From the NCBI GenBank assembly GCA_963755155.1, contig CAVWIV010000017.1, positions 70,883 through 134,882 of the forward strand: 64,000 nt of DNA, given 5' to 3'. The translations under genes were made by a program, and so were the position numbers. The notes below the pieces were generated by a model. That model saw nothing but the letters and a program-made list of their open reading frames with translations, did no database searches and had not been told where the DNA came from. Origin of the DNA: PALSA-612 sp963755155. GTDB lineage: Bacteria; Actinomycetota; Thermoleophilia; Gaiellales; Gaiellaceae. Each line of letters starts with the position of its first letter. The first letter of the stretch is position 1. Below are positions 9,199 to 17,331 of this stretch, piece by piece.

Positions 9199-9828
9199 GT
9201 GCGCCTCGCCGCCCTCGCACTCCTCGTCCTTGCCCTGTCGGCCTGTGGCGGCAACGGCGGCGGCTCGACAGCCGAGGGCTGCGCGGACGTCGACGCGCCG
9301 GCGGCCAAGCCCGACGGCGGCGCCGCGAAGCCGTCCGATCTCCTCGACGAGACGGTGACGTACACCCTCGTGTTCGAGACGAGCTGCGGCGATTTCGAGA
9401 TCACGCTCGACCAGGAAACCGCTCCCGACACTGCCGCGTCGCTCGTCGCGCTCGCGAACGACGGCTTCTACGACGACACGATCTTCCACCGTGTCGTGCC
9501 CGGTTTCGTGATCCAGGGCGGCGACCCGACCGGCTCCGGTGGCGGAGGGCCCGGCTACTCGACGGTCGACGTGCCGCCTTCCGGCGCCGCGTATGCGCGC
9601 GGCGTGGTGGCGATGGCAAAGACGCAGGTCGAGCCACCGGGGACGGCGGGCAGCCAGTTCTTCGTCGTCACGGCCGAGCAAGCTCCACTGCCGGCGGAGT
9701 ACGCGATCGTCGGCGAGGTGACGAAGGGCTACGAGACCGTCGAGCGGATCGAGGCGCTCGGTGACGCCGCCACGGAACAGCCGTCGCAGCCCGTAGTCGT
9801 CGAGCGGGCCTCCGTTCTGGAGAGCTGA
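9199..9828 (+). CDS. Secreted lipoprotein peptidyl-prolyl isomerase (cyclophilin type)
   Basis: 209 residues. The N-terminus has a signal peptide with lipobox (ALLVLALSAC), predicting lipidation of the Cys and extracytoplasmic membrane anchoring. A Gly/Ala/Lys-rich linker leads to a cyclophilin domain: DNDGFYD-like ANDGFYDDTIFHRVVPGFV, IQGGDPTGSG, GVVAMAKT and GSQFFVVT. It catalyses cis-trans isomerisation of prolyl bonds, presumably assisting folding of exported proteins. GTG 9199 is preceded by TACGAT seven bases upstream, the leaderless pattern seen elsewhere in this window. A second, cytoplasmic-type cyclophilin is at 16116. Confidence 0.9.
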   Translation: MRLAALALLVLALSACGGNGGGSTAEGCADVDAPAAKPDGGAAKPSDLLDETVTYTLVFETSCGDFEITLDQETAPDTAASLVALANDGFYDDTIFHRVVPGFVIQGGDPTGSGGGGPGYSTVDVPPSGAAYARGVVAMAKTQVEPPGTAGSQFFVVTAEQAPLPAEYAIVGEVTKGYETVERIEALGDAATEQPSQPVVVERASVLES

Positions 9829-9829
9829 C

Positions 9830-10426
9830 CTGGACGCCCGCGACTGGGATCGCCGCTGGACGGACAAGCTTCTCCACGCCCATGGCGAGTCGAGCTCGGT
9901 CGTGCTGGACGCGCTCGACGATCTCGCACCGGGACGCGCGCTCGACCTCGGCTGCGGCAACGGCCGCCATGCGCTGTGGCTAGCCGAGCGAGGGTGGCGC
10001 GTGACAGCCGTCGACTTCTCGACCGAGGCTCTCCGTCAGGCCCGTGAGCGAGCCGCGGCGACCCGCATCGACGTCGACTGGGTCGAAGCCGATCTCGCCA
10101 TGTACGAGCCGGCCGCGCAAGCCTTCGATCTCGTCCTCGTCGCGTATCTCCACGTTGCCGGCGGGGAACGCGCGGTCTTTGCCAAGGCTGCTGCAGCGGT
10201 CGCGCGCGGAGGGACACTGCTCGTCGTCGGCCACGACGTCGACAACGTCTCGACCGGCGCACCGGGCCCGACCGACCCGTCGTTGCTCCACACGCCATCC
10301 GACATCGTCGCCGACCTTCCCGAGCTCGAGATCGAGCGCGCGGAGCAGGTGCGACGGCCGACGGAGCGCGAGGACGGCACGCCCGTCGAGGCGGTCGACG
10401 CGCTCGTGGTCGCTAGGCGTCGCTGA
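9830..10426 (+). CDS. SAM-dependent methyltransferase, class I
   Basis: About 198 residues. The SAM-binding motif I is ALDLGCGNGRHALWLAERG, followed by VTAVDFSTEAL (motif II with acidic residue) and FDLVLVAYLHV. The N-terminal pattern DARDWDRRW is usual for the Methyltransf_25/TehB-like family, and lies upstream of the first conventional start (GTG 9902). The frame is open back to CTG 9830, which follows the previous stop by one base (TGACCTG) and has GGAGAG seven bases before it, so a CTG start is proposed. The substrate is unknown. The 3-prime end overlaps the convergent membrane-protein gene by 14 bases. Confidence 0.8.
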   Translation: MDARDWDRRWTDKLLHAHGESSSVVLDALDDLAPGRALDLGCGNGRHALWLAERGWRVTAVDFSTEALRQARERAAATRIDVDWVEADLAMYEPAAQAFDLVLVAYLHVAGGERAVFAKAAAAVARGGTLLVVGHDVDNVSTGAPGPTDPSLLHTPSDIVADLPELEIERAEQVRRPTEREDGTPVEAVDALVVARRR

Positions 10427-10829
10427 CCGGCGGGTACCCGCGCGTCTCTTCGCCCTTGACGATCAGCCCATAGAGGATCGCCATGTACACGGCGATCATC
10501 ACGATTCCCCACGACACGTTCGCGTTGATGAACATGAGCTGAATGACGATGCCGACCGCCGCGAGCGCGATCCCGAGCACCCGCCCGGTCTCCTGAAGGC
10601 TGAGAATCGCGTAACCCGCGAAGATCCCGAGGCCGCCGAGCACGAGCAGCACGACCCCCCAGAACTCGAGGTTGGCGAACAGGACCTGCGGCAGGAGGTA
10701 TCTCGACTTCGACAGCGCGGCGATGCCTTCGATGACGTGAAACGCGCCGGCGACGAGGAAGAAGACGCCCGCGAAGGCCGCCCAGCCGGTGCTCGTGGCC
10801 GCGCGAGCGGTCGAGGATGCCCGATCCAT
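10413..10829 (-). CDS. Four-helix integral membrane protein (DUF7144-like)
   Basis: 138 residues with four hydrophobic segments (WAAFAGVFFLVAGAFHVI, FWGVVLLVLGGLGIFAGYAI, VLGIALAAVGIVIQLM, WGIVMIAVYMAILYGLIV) and short polar loops. The first helix contains GxFxLxxGxFHxIxGI, typical of a family common in actinobacteria and of unknown function. ATG 10829 gives the usual short polar N-terminus; the longer frame upstream reads basic, low-complexity sequence and was not used. Confidence 0.78.
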   Translation of the reverse strand: MDRASSTARAATSTGWAAFAGVFFLVAGAFHVIEGIAALSKSRYLLPQVLFANLEFWGVVLLVLGGLGIFAGYAILSLQETGRVLGIALAAVGIVIQLMFINANVSWGIVMIAVYMAILYGLIVKGEETRGYPPVSDA

Positions 10830-10920
10830 GCGATCTAGCCTCCCACAGCGGCCCGCCGGATGGCAACCCCGAGGAGGACGTGGTTGGATCTCACCGGACA
10901 ATCTCGAGGCTCCAGCCGCC

Positions 10921-10998
10921 GCTCCGACATGCGCGGGAGCGGCTCACCACCGCTCTCGGAGATCACCCTCCGCCTGGAAATCGCCAGATTTCCAGGCG
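10921..10998. repeat. Two-hairpin element beside tRNA-Arg, copy A
   Basis: Two perfect inverted repeats joined by a CACCCTCC linker. Hairpin 1: CGCCTGGAAATC (10971-10982), loop GCCA, GATTTCCAGGCG (10987-10998). Hairpin 2: CTCCGA (10922-10927) with TCGGAG (10956-10961) enclosing GAGCGG (10937-10942) with CCGCTC (10950-10955). It lies five bases beyond the 3-prime end of tRNA-Arg(UCG). Copy B at 14084-14164 is beside tRNA-Arg(UCU) in the same relative position. Confidence 0.75.
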
Positions 10999-11003
10999 CC
11001 GGA

Positions 11004-11075
11004 TGGCCCCGAGAGGAGTCGAACCTCTGCACGCGGATTCGAAGTCCGCCGCTCTATCCACTGAGCTACGGGGCC
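11004..11075 (-). tRNA. tRNA-Arg (anticodon UCG)
   Basis: Minus-strand cloverleaf: acceptor GGCCCCG/CGGGGCC, D-stem GCTC/GAGC, anticodon stem GCGGA/TCCGC with loop CTTCGAA (anticodon UCG), T-arm AGAGG-TTCGACT-CCTCT, discriminator A. CCA is not encoded. The two-hairpin element follows its 3-prime end. Confidence 0.93.
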
Positions 11076-11109
11076 TTGCGCCCAGTGTACGCGCGTGTCC
11101 GGGAACGCT

Positions 11110-11143
11110 GAGAGCCCCGCTCCGACGTCGGACCGGGGCTCTC
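11110..11143. terminator. Long GC-rich hairpin, probable terminator
   Basis: GAGAGCCCCG (11110-11119) pairs with CGGGGCTCTC (11134-11143); the loop itself contains the palindrome TCCGACGTCGGA. It sits downstream of the stop of the secreted protein gene (11170) on the minus strand. No clear T tract follows, as is common in G+C-rich actinobacteria. Confidence 0.6.
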
Positions 11144-11169
11144 GCGTGGTGTGGAGTACCGCGTCGCTG

Positions 11170-11853
11170 CTAGGCCTTGGGGCCGGCGGCGAGGATTGCC
11201 ATGGCCGCTGAGCCCTTCGAGAACACCGCCGCCTTGCCACCGACGGCGAGCTTGCCGCGGAGCTTCGTGTCGGCGGAGATGCTCTTCGTGACGCTCGGGC
11301 CATCGGCCCGCTTGATCGTCACGGACGTGTCCGACGAAGCCGTCACGTCGCCGCGATCGAAGCTGAATGAGTCAGCCGCGCCGTCGGCCTTGATGAACTT
11401 CACGTCCGCGTGGACTGCGCCCATCAGGCCCTTCTTGGCCTTCAGCCGCTGGCCGAGTCCCGGACCCTTGCCGTTGCCCAGGCGGAGTGCAGCAGCCTTG
11501 TCGCCGCGCGGGGCGAGGACGGCGAACGCCGTGCCACCGCGTGAGAAGACGACCGCGCCCTTGTCGACCTGGATGTCTCCGCGCACCTTCGTGTCGGCGA
11601 CGAGGCCGAGCGTGACGCTCTTGCCGTCCTTCCGCGCGAGCGTGACCGAGCTCGCAGACTCCGCCGTGACCTTGCCGCGGTCGACGACGAAGGCGTCCTT
11701 CGTGCCGTCGGCCTTGATGAGGCTGATCTCGGCGTGAACGCCTCGTACGAGGCCCTTGCCCTTCTTGCCGGGGCCGGCAACGGCGACGGCCGAGCCGACG
11801 AGCAGCGCGGCGGAGATGCCGATCGCTGCGATCCCGAATGCTCTGTTCTTCAC
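11170..11853 (-). CDS. Secreted protein made of two tandem copies of an 80-residue domain
   Basis: 227 residues from GTG 11853, which has AGGAGT six bases upstream; an ATG at 11868 would place that site inside the gene. A signal peptide (AAIGISAALLVGSAVAVAG) is followed by a short Lys/Gly-rich linker. Two similar domains follow: the first starts GVHAEISLIKADGTKDAF and the second GAVHADVKFIKADGAADSF, each continuing through a DRG-V-T-SVT-DGxSVT-ADTKxRG pattern to FSxGxxAxAxLA. The duplication is clear in the sequence. It resembles no enzyme; beta-rich repeats with small residues suggest an extracellular structural or binding role. Function unknown. Confidence 0.72.
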   Translation of the reverse strand: MKNRAFGIAAIGISAALLVGSAVAVAGPGKKGKGLVRGVHAEISLIKADGTKDAFVVDRGKVTAESASSVTLARKDGKSVTLGLVADTKVRGDIQVDKGAVVFSRGGTAFAVLAPRGDKAAALRLGNGKGPGLGQRLKAKKGLMGAVHADVKFIKADGAADSFSFDRGDVTASSDTSVTIKRADGPSVTKSISADTKLRGKLAVGGKAAVFSKGSAAMAILAAGPKA

Positions 11854-11962
11854 TGAGTGACTCCTCATTCGTGGTTGGCGATGAACGGGAAGAGCGTCTT
11901 GCCGTCGAGTAATGCACCGCCGCCCGAGATGTAAGGCGACGGCAATCGGAGCGTAAATCGAG

Positions 11963-12036
11963 GGTGACCGATGGGATTCGAACCCACGACCACCGGGACC
12001 ACAACCCGGGGCTCTACCAGCTGAGCTACGGCCACC
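11963..12036 (-). tRNA. tRNA-His (anticodon GUG)
   Basis: Minus-strand cloverleaf with the extra 5-prime G (position -1) facing discriminator C, a histidine-tRNA identity element. Anticodon stem CCGGG/CCCGG with loop TTGTGGT (GUG); D-stem GCTC/GAGC; T-loop TTCGAAT. Confidence 0.93.
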
Positions 12037-12090
12037 TCGCTACGACCAAGCATAGCCGCGGCTCGCGGCGCTTCTAGGCTTCCGCTAGAC

Positions 12091-13377
12091 ATGGCGAGAC
12101 GCTCGTACCTGCTCCGCGATCCAGCGCCGCTCTCGTGGGCGTTCTGGGACTTCGCCTACTCCGTCTTCTCGTTCCTGCTCGTCATCCGCTATTTCGGGAC
12201 GTGGATCATCGACGACCTGGGAAGGCCGGACTGGTACGTCGCGATGTCGCAGTTCGTCGTCGTCTTGTTCCTGCTCGTCTCGATGCCGCTGGCCGGGGCG
12301 CTCGCCGACCAGCTCGGGCGCCGCAAGCCGTTCCTCATCGCCTTCACGCTCATCGCGGCCGCCTCGTGTGCGCTCCTCGAGATCCTCCCTGCCGACGGGA
12401 ACGTGCTGCCGCTGCTCGTCGCCGCCGGAATCGCCGTCGCGTTCGGACAACTCGCGCTCGCGCAGTACGACCCGCTGCTGGCGGACGTCGCCCCACGCGG
12501 CCGCCGCGGACGCGTCTCCGGCATCGCCGTCGCCATGGGCTTCGTCGGGATCTTTTTCGCGCTTGCCGTCGTCGCCGAGGGAATCGTCGGCGAAGGGTCG
12601 AAGCAGCAAGCGTTCGCGCCGGCCGGAGCGCTCTTCGTGCTGTTCGCGCTACCGGCGTTCTTCTGGATCCGCGAGCGGCACCACGAGCCTTCTTCCGCGA
12701 CGCGCCCCGAAGGGAGGCTCTTGGGGCACGCCTTCCGCCAGGTCATGCGCACCGCGCAGCAGGTGCGCGGCAACCGCGACGCGTTTCAGTTCCTCATCGG
12801 CCGCTTCTTCTACTCGGACGCGATCGCGACGCTTTCGGCCTTCCTCACTGTGTACATGACACGCGTGGGCGGCTTCTCGGAGAGCGAGAAGAACGCCGTG
12901 CTCGCGGTTTCCGTCGTCGGCGCCGCCGCCGCCGCGCTCATCACCGGTCGGATCCTCGGCAGAGTCGGCCCGCGCGCAGTGCTGCTGGCGGTGCTGCCGG
13001 TGTTCACGGCCCTGACGCTGCTATCCGCGGCCGTCGGTGAGCCGTGGACCGTCTGGCTCGCAGCGCCGGCCATGGGCTCGGCGCTCGGCTGTGTCTGGAC
13101 GGCGGACCGCGTCTTCATGATCCGGCTGACGCCGCTCGAGCTACGAGGCCAGATGTTCGGCTTCTTCAACCTCGCGAGCCGCGTCGCGTCCGCCTTCGGC
13201 CCGCTCGTGATCTGGAGCGCGACGATCTGGGTGCTGCACAGCCAGACCGACTGGCTCAGCCTCCTGGGGGCGACGCGCGTCGCCCTAGTCGGCCTCGCCC
13301 TTGCCGCCTTCGTGGGCTGGCTCGTCATCCGGCCGCTCTCGGATGACTACCGCACCGCGTCGATCGAGGCAACGTGA
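12091..13377 (+). CDS. MFS transporter, Atg22/UMF1 type
   Basis: 428 residues with about twelve hydrophobic segments. The N-terminal SWAFWDFAYSVFSFLLVIRYF is characteristic of the UMF1/Atg22 branch of major facilitators (W-x-x-YDxAxSxF pattern), followed by the motif-A-like ADQLGRRKPFLI between helices 2 and 3. Members of this branch export or transport amino acids or unknown solutes; the substrate cannot be inferred. TAGGCT lies ten bases before the ATG, so the transcript may be leaderless. It stands alone between tRNA-His and a secreted-protein gene. Confidence 0.82.
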   Translation: MARRSYLLRDPAPLSWAFWDFAYSVFSFLLVIRYFGTWIIDDLGRPDWYVAMSQFVVVLFLLVSMPLAGALADQLGRRKPFLIAFTLIAAASCALLEILPADGNVLPLLVAAGIAVAFGQLALAQYDPLLADVAPRGRRGRVSGIAVAMGFVGIFFALAVVAEGIVGEGSKQQAFAPAGALFVLFALPAFFWIRERHHEPSSATRPEGRLLGHAFRQVMRTAQQVRGNRDAFQFLIGRFFYSDAIATLSAFLTVYMTRVGGFSESEKNAVLAVSVVGAAAAALITGRILGRVGPRAVLLAVLPVFTALTLLSAAVGEPWTVWLAAPAMGSALGCVWTADRVFMIRLTPLELRGQMFGFFNLASRVASAFGPLVIWSATIWVLHSQTDWLSLLGATRVALVGLALAAFVGWLVIRPLSDDYRTASIEAT

Positions 13378-13451
13378 TGCCCCTGAGACAGCTTTCAGGC
13401 GAAGTGCGCGACCCCCCTAGCTGGCTCAAGCGCCTTGTAGCATGACCGCCG

Positions 13452-14072
13452 ATGCACTCGAGGCACTGGGGAACCCTGGCCGTACTCTCGGCCATCGTCG
13501 TGACGTCGAGCCTGGCGAGCGCTGTTGCAGCGCCGTCCCTCGCGGTCAAGGCGGGATGTCCGGCGATCACTCGCGCGCAGGCGGAAGCAGCGATCGGGGA
13601 CGTCAGAAAGATCGAGCACCAGGTCGAACGCATCCCGCTCGGGGGCGGCAGGGCCATCACGTGGCTTCGGTACTGCCGGATCTACTTCGGGCCCGGCTTC
13701 AAGAAGACGGAGGCGTACAGGTTCGGCGGTTCGCTGGACATTCTGTTCGACGGCGACGACAGAAAGGGATTCAGCGAGAAAAAGAGCGAATACCAAGCCT
13801 TGGCGCGTGGGGGGTACGGCGGGAGAGTGGAGACGGTCGCGGGGCTGGGCACACCTGCCTTCAGGTACTCGCGGGAGCCCTCGTTGAATGAGTGGGAGCT
13901 CTATGTGTTCCACCCTCGTCTATCCCGCCAGAACAGGGACCCCGTTACGAAGGGGCCGATGCGCCCGGCCGGCTCCTTCGCCGTCCTCCCCGACCCGGCC
14001 GTGATGGGTGAAATGCCGTTTGCGAGCCACGTCGCTCTCGCTCGCGCCGTGCTCAAGTTCCCCAAGCGGTAA
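13452..14072 (+). CDS. Secreted protein of unknown function
   Basis: 206 residues. A Sec-type signal peptide (GTLAVLSAIVVTSSLASAVAA) precedes a mature domain with two cysteines (CPAITRAQAEAAIG and LRYCRIYF) that could form a disulfide. The segment GCPAITRAQAEAAIGDV recalls the DUF3558-like or other secreted actinobacterial domains but is not close enough for a call. TAGCAT stands eight bases before the ATG. The gene ends eleven bases before the tRNA-Arg-associated repeat. Confidence 0.7.
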   Translation: MHSRHWGTLAVLSAIVVTSSLASAVAAPSLAVKAGCPAITRAQAEAAIGDVRKIEHQVERIPLGGGRAITWLRYCRIYFGPGFKKTEAYRFGGSLDILFDGDDRKGFSEKKSEYQALARGGYGGRVETVAGLGTPAFRYSREPSLNEWELYVFHPRLSRQNRDPVTKGPMRPAGSFAVLPDPAVMGEMPFASHVALARAVLKFPKR

Positions 14073-14083
14073 GCCGCAACGCC

Positions 14084-14164
14084 GCTCCGACACGTGCGGG
14101 AGCTCACTGCGGCTCTCGGAGCACCACCACCCTCCCCGCTCGGAAATCGCGCGATTTCCGAGCG
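14084..14164. repeat. Two-hairpin element beside tRNA-Arg, copy B
   Basis: Same architecture as copy A (10921-10998). Hairpin 1: CGCTCGGAAATC (14137-14148), loop GCGC, GATTTCCGAGCG (14153-14164). Hairpin 2: GCTCCGA (14084-14090) with TCGGAGC (14116-14122) enclosing GAGC with GCTC. Relative to copy A the stem of hairpin 1 differs at three adjacent base pairs, each with the compensating change on the other arm. It lies four bases from the 3-prime end of tRNA-Arg(UCU). Confidence 0.75.
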
Positions 14165-14168
14165 CCTA

Positions 14169-14240
14169 TGCGCCTGGGAGGATTCGAACCCCCGACCGGC
14201 GGCTTAGAAGGCCGCTGCTCTTCCACTGAGCTACAGGCGC
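14169..14240 (-). tRNA. tRNA-Arg (anticodon UCU)
   Basis: Minus-strand cloverleaf: acceptor GCGCCTG/CAGGCGC, D-stem GCTC/GAGC, anticodon stem GCGGC/GCCGC with loop CTTCTAA (UCU), T-arm with TTCGAAT, discriminator A. CCA is not encoded. Confidence 0.93.
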
Positions 14241-14424
14241 CCGCCGGAAGCGTAGCGTCGGCCAAGGAGCGCAACTCGCCCGTCTGGCGTGTCGCTGGCA
14301 AGCGCAGCGAGGGGTCACAGTGTGAGCAACACGAGGCCCCGAGTGGAGAGCAGCCAGCGGCGCGAGCGGTCGCGGGGGACGGGCTCTGCCCGTCCGTAAG
14401 CAAACGCGGCCAGACGGGCGAGGG

Positions 14425-14943
14425 CTAACGGGCGCCGAAGTCGACCGTGAGCACGACGACGCTGCGATGTCCGTAAACGCCGGGCGCACCGACTGCGCGT
14501 ACGGCTGAGATGCCCACCTCGCGAAACTTCCGCCCGAGGAGGTTCTCGCGGTGTCCCGGGCTCGCGAGCCACGCGGCTACCGCAGCGCGTGCCGTCAGCC
14601 GCTGCGTCCTCCAGATGAGGTTCTCGCCCACCCTCCACTTCCGCCTGGCGGCGCGGGGTTTGTAGAAGCCCTTGATCCGCCGGGCGAAATGGCTCCCGTC
14701 GGGCGACTCGTGGGCGAAGTATCCCGCCCTCACCATCGCCAGAGAGTGGTGGTCGGCGGCCTCCGTGAGGCTCGGGCTCAACTGCAGCTGCCGGAGCCCG
14801 TGCTCGAGCCGGACAAGATTCAGCTCGTCGAGCACCGACGATTCGAGGCGGTCCGCGGGCGCGACGTGCGGCCCGTCCGCGGCGAAGGCGACGGCGGGGA
14901 CCACGAATGCGACAACAACGGCGAGTGCGGGGAGGAGGCGCAA
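14425..14943 (-). CDS. Secreted CAP/SCP-domain protein (YkwD-like)
   Basis: 172 residues: signal peptide (ALAVVVAFVVPAVAFAA), then a CAP domain. Typical segments are LDELNLVRLEHGLRQLQLSP, LTEAADHHSLAMVRAGYFAH, ESPDGSHFARRI, VGENLIW and VAAWLASPGHRENLL. The His of AHESPDG and the Glu of GENL correspond to the conserved CAP cavity residues. Bacterial CAP proteins are extracellular and mostly of unknown function; some bind lipids or act in spore or envelope assembly. The 180 bases between its stop and tRNA-Arg contain no recognisable gene. Confidence 0.85.
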   Translation of the reverse strand: MRLLPALAVVVAFVVPAVAFAADGPHVAPADRLESSVLDELNLVRLEHGLRQLQLSPSLTEAADHHSLAMVRAGYFAHESPDGSHFARRIKGFYKPRAARRKWRVGENLIWRTQRLTARAAVAAWLASPGHRENLLGRKFREVGISAVRAVGAPGVYGHRSVVVLTVDFGAR

Positions 14944-14977
14944 ACCGGGGAGGACGAGCTTACTTCGTATCCGTTTG

Positions 14978-16072
14978 TCATGCGTCGGTAGCAGAGGCAG
15001 CCTCCTTCGCCGGCGCGGTCCGGCCTCCTTTTCGATGCGCTAGCCAGTCCAGCACGAGCACCTGGAGCGCTCCGGCGATCGGGATCGCGCCGAGCGCACC
15101 GAGCACGCCGGCGAGCGACGCGCCGATCAGGACGGCGATCAGCACGATGAGCGGCGAGAGCTGCACGGTGCGCCCGTAGACGAGTGGCTGCAGCAAGTGG
15201 TTCTCGACCTGCTGGTAGACGACGAAGAAGATGAGCACGACGATCCCGGACCAGATCGAGTCGGTGCTCACGAAGGCGACCGTCGTGACGACGATCGCGG
15301 CGATCGTCGCTCCGACGAGGGGCACGAGGTCTAACAGGGCGACGAGCAAGCCGAGCGCCAGCGCGAAGGGCACGTCCATGATCCACAGCACGAGCCCCGA
15401 GCTGACTCCCGCGATGACGCTGATGAAGAGGTTGCCGGTGACGTAGCCGCCGACGACCTTGCCGATGTCCTCGAAGATCGAGCGCAGCCGCTTCTCGGTC
15501 GGCGCCGAGAAGAGCGAGTAGAAGCGGTCGAGCCACATCGGCCCCTCCAGCAGCATGAAGTATGTGAGTGCGATGATCGTGATCGTCGCCGCGACCATCG
15601 TCAGCACGCTCTTCGTGATCGTGATCGCTGTGCCCGACAGCCCGAAGACCTTGCTCGCGCCTCCTCCTTCGACGGCTTCGCGGATGCGGTCGACGATGTG
15701 GTACTTCGTCTCGAGGAAGCCGAACCGTCCTCTGCCCTTCGTGAGGTCGTCGATGTAATCGGGCACCTTGGTTGCGAAGTCGTTCACCTGCTCGACGAGC
15801 GGCGGGATGACGGCCCAGCCGATGAGCGTGATCACGCCGGCAACGCCGAGGGACGTGAGCGCAACCGCGTACCCGCGCCTCTCGATGCCTCGTTCCTGGA
15901 GCCAGTTGACCGCGGGGCTGAGCGCGATGGCAAAGAAGAGCGCGACGAGAATCCAAGTCAGGATCTGCCGCGTGATGAAGATCACCTGCAGGAGCGTCCA
16001 CGCCGCGAGGATGATTCCCAGCACGACGAGAACCGTCCGCACAGGGAACCGGATCGCCCGTTCGGGGATCAC
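14978..16072 (-). CDS. AI-2E (PerM/YhhT) family transporter
   Basis: About 364 residues with eight or more membrane segments. Family features include FFAIALSPAVNWLQERGIERRGYA near the N-terminus, LTYFMLLEGP, the amphipathic DIGKVVGGYVTGNLFIS, DLVPLVGATIAAIV and VENHLLQPLVYGRTVQLSPL. Members export small molecules or act as sodium/proton antiporters; the specific substrate is unknown. GTG 16072 gives the usual family N-terminus (IPERAIRFPVRTVLVVLG); an ATG at 16138 would overlap the divergent cyclophilin gene and is less likely. Confidence 0.85.
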   Translation of the reverse strand: MIPERAIRFPVRTVLVVLGIILAAWTLLQVIFITRQILTWILVALFFAIALSPAVNWLQERGIERRGYAVALTSLGVAGVITLIGWAVIPPLVEQVNDFATKVPDYIDDLTKGRGRFGFLETKYHIVDRIREAVEGGGASKVFGLSGTAITITKSVLTMVAATITIIALTYFMLLEGPMWLDRFYSLFSAPTEKRLRSIFEDIGKVVGGYVTGNLFISVIAGVSSGLVLWIMDVPFALALGLLVALLDLVPLVGATIAAIVVTTVAFVSTDSIWSGIVVLIFFVVYQQVENHLLQPLVYGRTVQLSPLIVLIAVLIGASLAGVLGALGAIPIAGALQVLVLDWLAHRKGGRTAPAKEAASATDA

Positions 16073-16115
16073 GACCGAAGCATCGCGCGAGGGTCGGACG
16101 GTAGGCTGGCGGCCG

Positions 16116-16576
<461 letters not shown>

Positions 16577-16577
<1 letters not shown>

Positions 16578-16603
16578 TTTCAGGCGCGCCGCTCAGGGGG
16601 AAA
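16577..16603 (+). promoter_or_regulatory. SigB/SigF-type promoter before the CBS gene
   Basis: GTTT (16577-16580), 17-base spacer, GGGAAA (16598-16603). The spacing and both boxes fit the general-stress promoter pattern found before several other genes in this window. It would serve the CBS-domain and GlsB-like genes. Confidence 0.55.
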
Positions 16604-16635
16604 CTCTCTCCGTGACCCGCGAGAGGGAGGAACTC

Positions 16636-17064
16636 ATGCAGAGCACGACCGTACGCGACTCAATGACCGAGAGCCCGAAGACCGTCGCCGGCAGCGCCTC
16701 CGTGAGCGAGGCCGCGAAGCTCATGGCTAACGAGAACGTTGGCTCGCTTCCCGTCGTCGAAGGCGACAAGCTCATCGGCATCGTCACCGACCGCGACCTC
16801 GTCGTTCAGGTGGTCGCCCGCGGACAGGACCCGGACACCGTCCTGGTATCGGACATCTACTCGGAGCAGCCCGTCGTGGCGTCGCCCGACGAGCCTCTCG
16901 ACGAGGCGCTCAAGCGCATGGCGTCGGAGCAAGTGCGCCGGTTGCCGGTCGTCTCCGACGGCCGTCTCGTCGGCATCCTCGCGCAGGCTGACGTTGCACG
17001 CGAAGCTCAGGCAGAGTCCACCGGCCAGATGGTGGAGGAGATCTCGCAGGAGCAGTCTCAGTGA
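16636..17064 (+). CDS. CBS-domain pair protein
   Basis: 142 residues made of two CBS domains (a Bateman module): VRDSMTESPKTVAGSAS..LPVVEGDKLIGIVTDRDL and VSDIYSEQPVVASPDE..LPVVSDGRLVGILAQADV. Stand-alone CBS pairs bind adenine nucleotides and act as energy or stress sensors; those with the MTxxPxTV start resemble mycobacterial hypoxic-response proteins. ATG 16636 follows GGAGGAACTC, an excellent ribosome-binding site. It overlaps the next gene by four bases and is preceded by a stress-type promoter, so a role in stress response is plausible. Confidence 0.88.
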   Translation: MQSTTVRDSMTESPKTVAGSASVSEAAKLMANENVGSLPVVEGDKLIGIVTDRDLVVQVVARGQDPDTVLVSDIYSEQPVVASPDEPLDEALKRMASEQVRRLPVVSDGRLVGILAQADVAREAQAESTGQMVEEISQEQSQ

Positions 17065-17321
17065 GCATCATCGGCTGGGTCGTACTCGGACTGATCGCCG
17101 GCGTGATCGCGAAGCGGATCATGCCGGGCGCGGAGCGCGTCGGCATCATCCTCACGACGTTGCTCGGCGTCGTCGGAGCCCTGCTCGGCGGCTTCCTCGC
17201 GACCGCGCTCGGCTTCGGCGATCCGATCGACGAGTTCTTCGACATCTCGACCTGGCTGGCCGCGATCGTCGGCGCGCTCATCGTTCTCTTCGCGTGGAAC
17301 GCGCTCTCAGGGCGCCGCTAA
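17061..17321 (+). CDS. GlsB/YeaQ/YmgE-family membrane protein
   Basis: 86 residues, three hydrophobic segments: IIGWVVLGLIAGVIAKRIMP, VGIILTTLLGVVGALLGGFL and LAAIVGALIVLFAWNAL. This is the transglycosylase-associated protein family pattern (G-x-I-x-G-x-x-A), small stress-induced inner-membrane proteins of uncertain function. It starts with GTG overlapping the CBS gene stop (GTGA), so the two are translationally coupled. Confidence 0.88.
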   Translation: MSIIGWVVLGLIAGVIAKRIMPGAERVGIILTTLLGVVGALLGGFLATALGFGDPIDEFFDISTWLAAIVGALIVLFAWNALSGRR

Positions 17322-17331
17322 GCGCTCTGAG

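Noticed and set aside
14241..14424. Possible small gene between tRNA-Arg and the CAP protein
   Set aside because: No frame with a ribosome-binding site or protein-like composition; nothing to report in these 184 bases.
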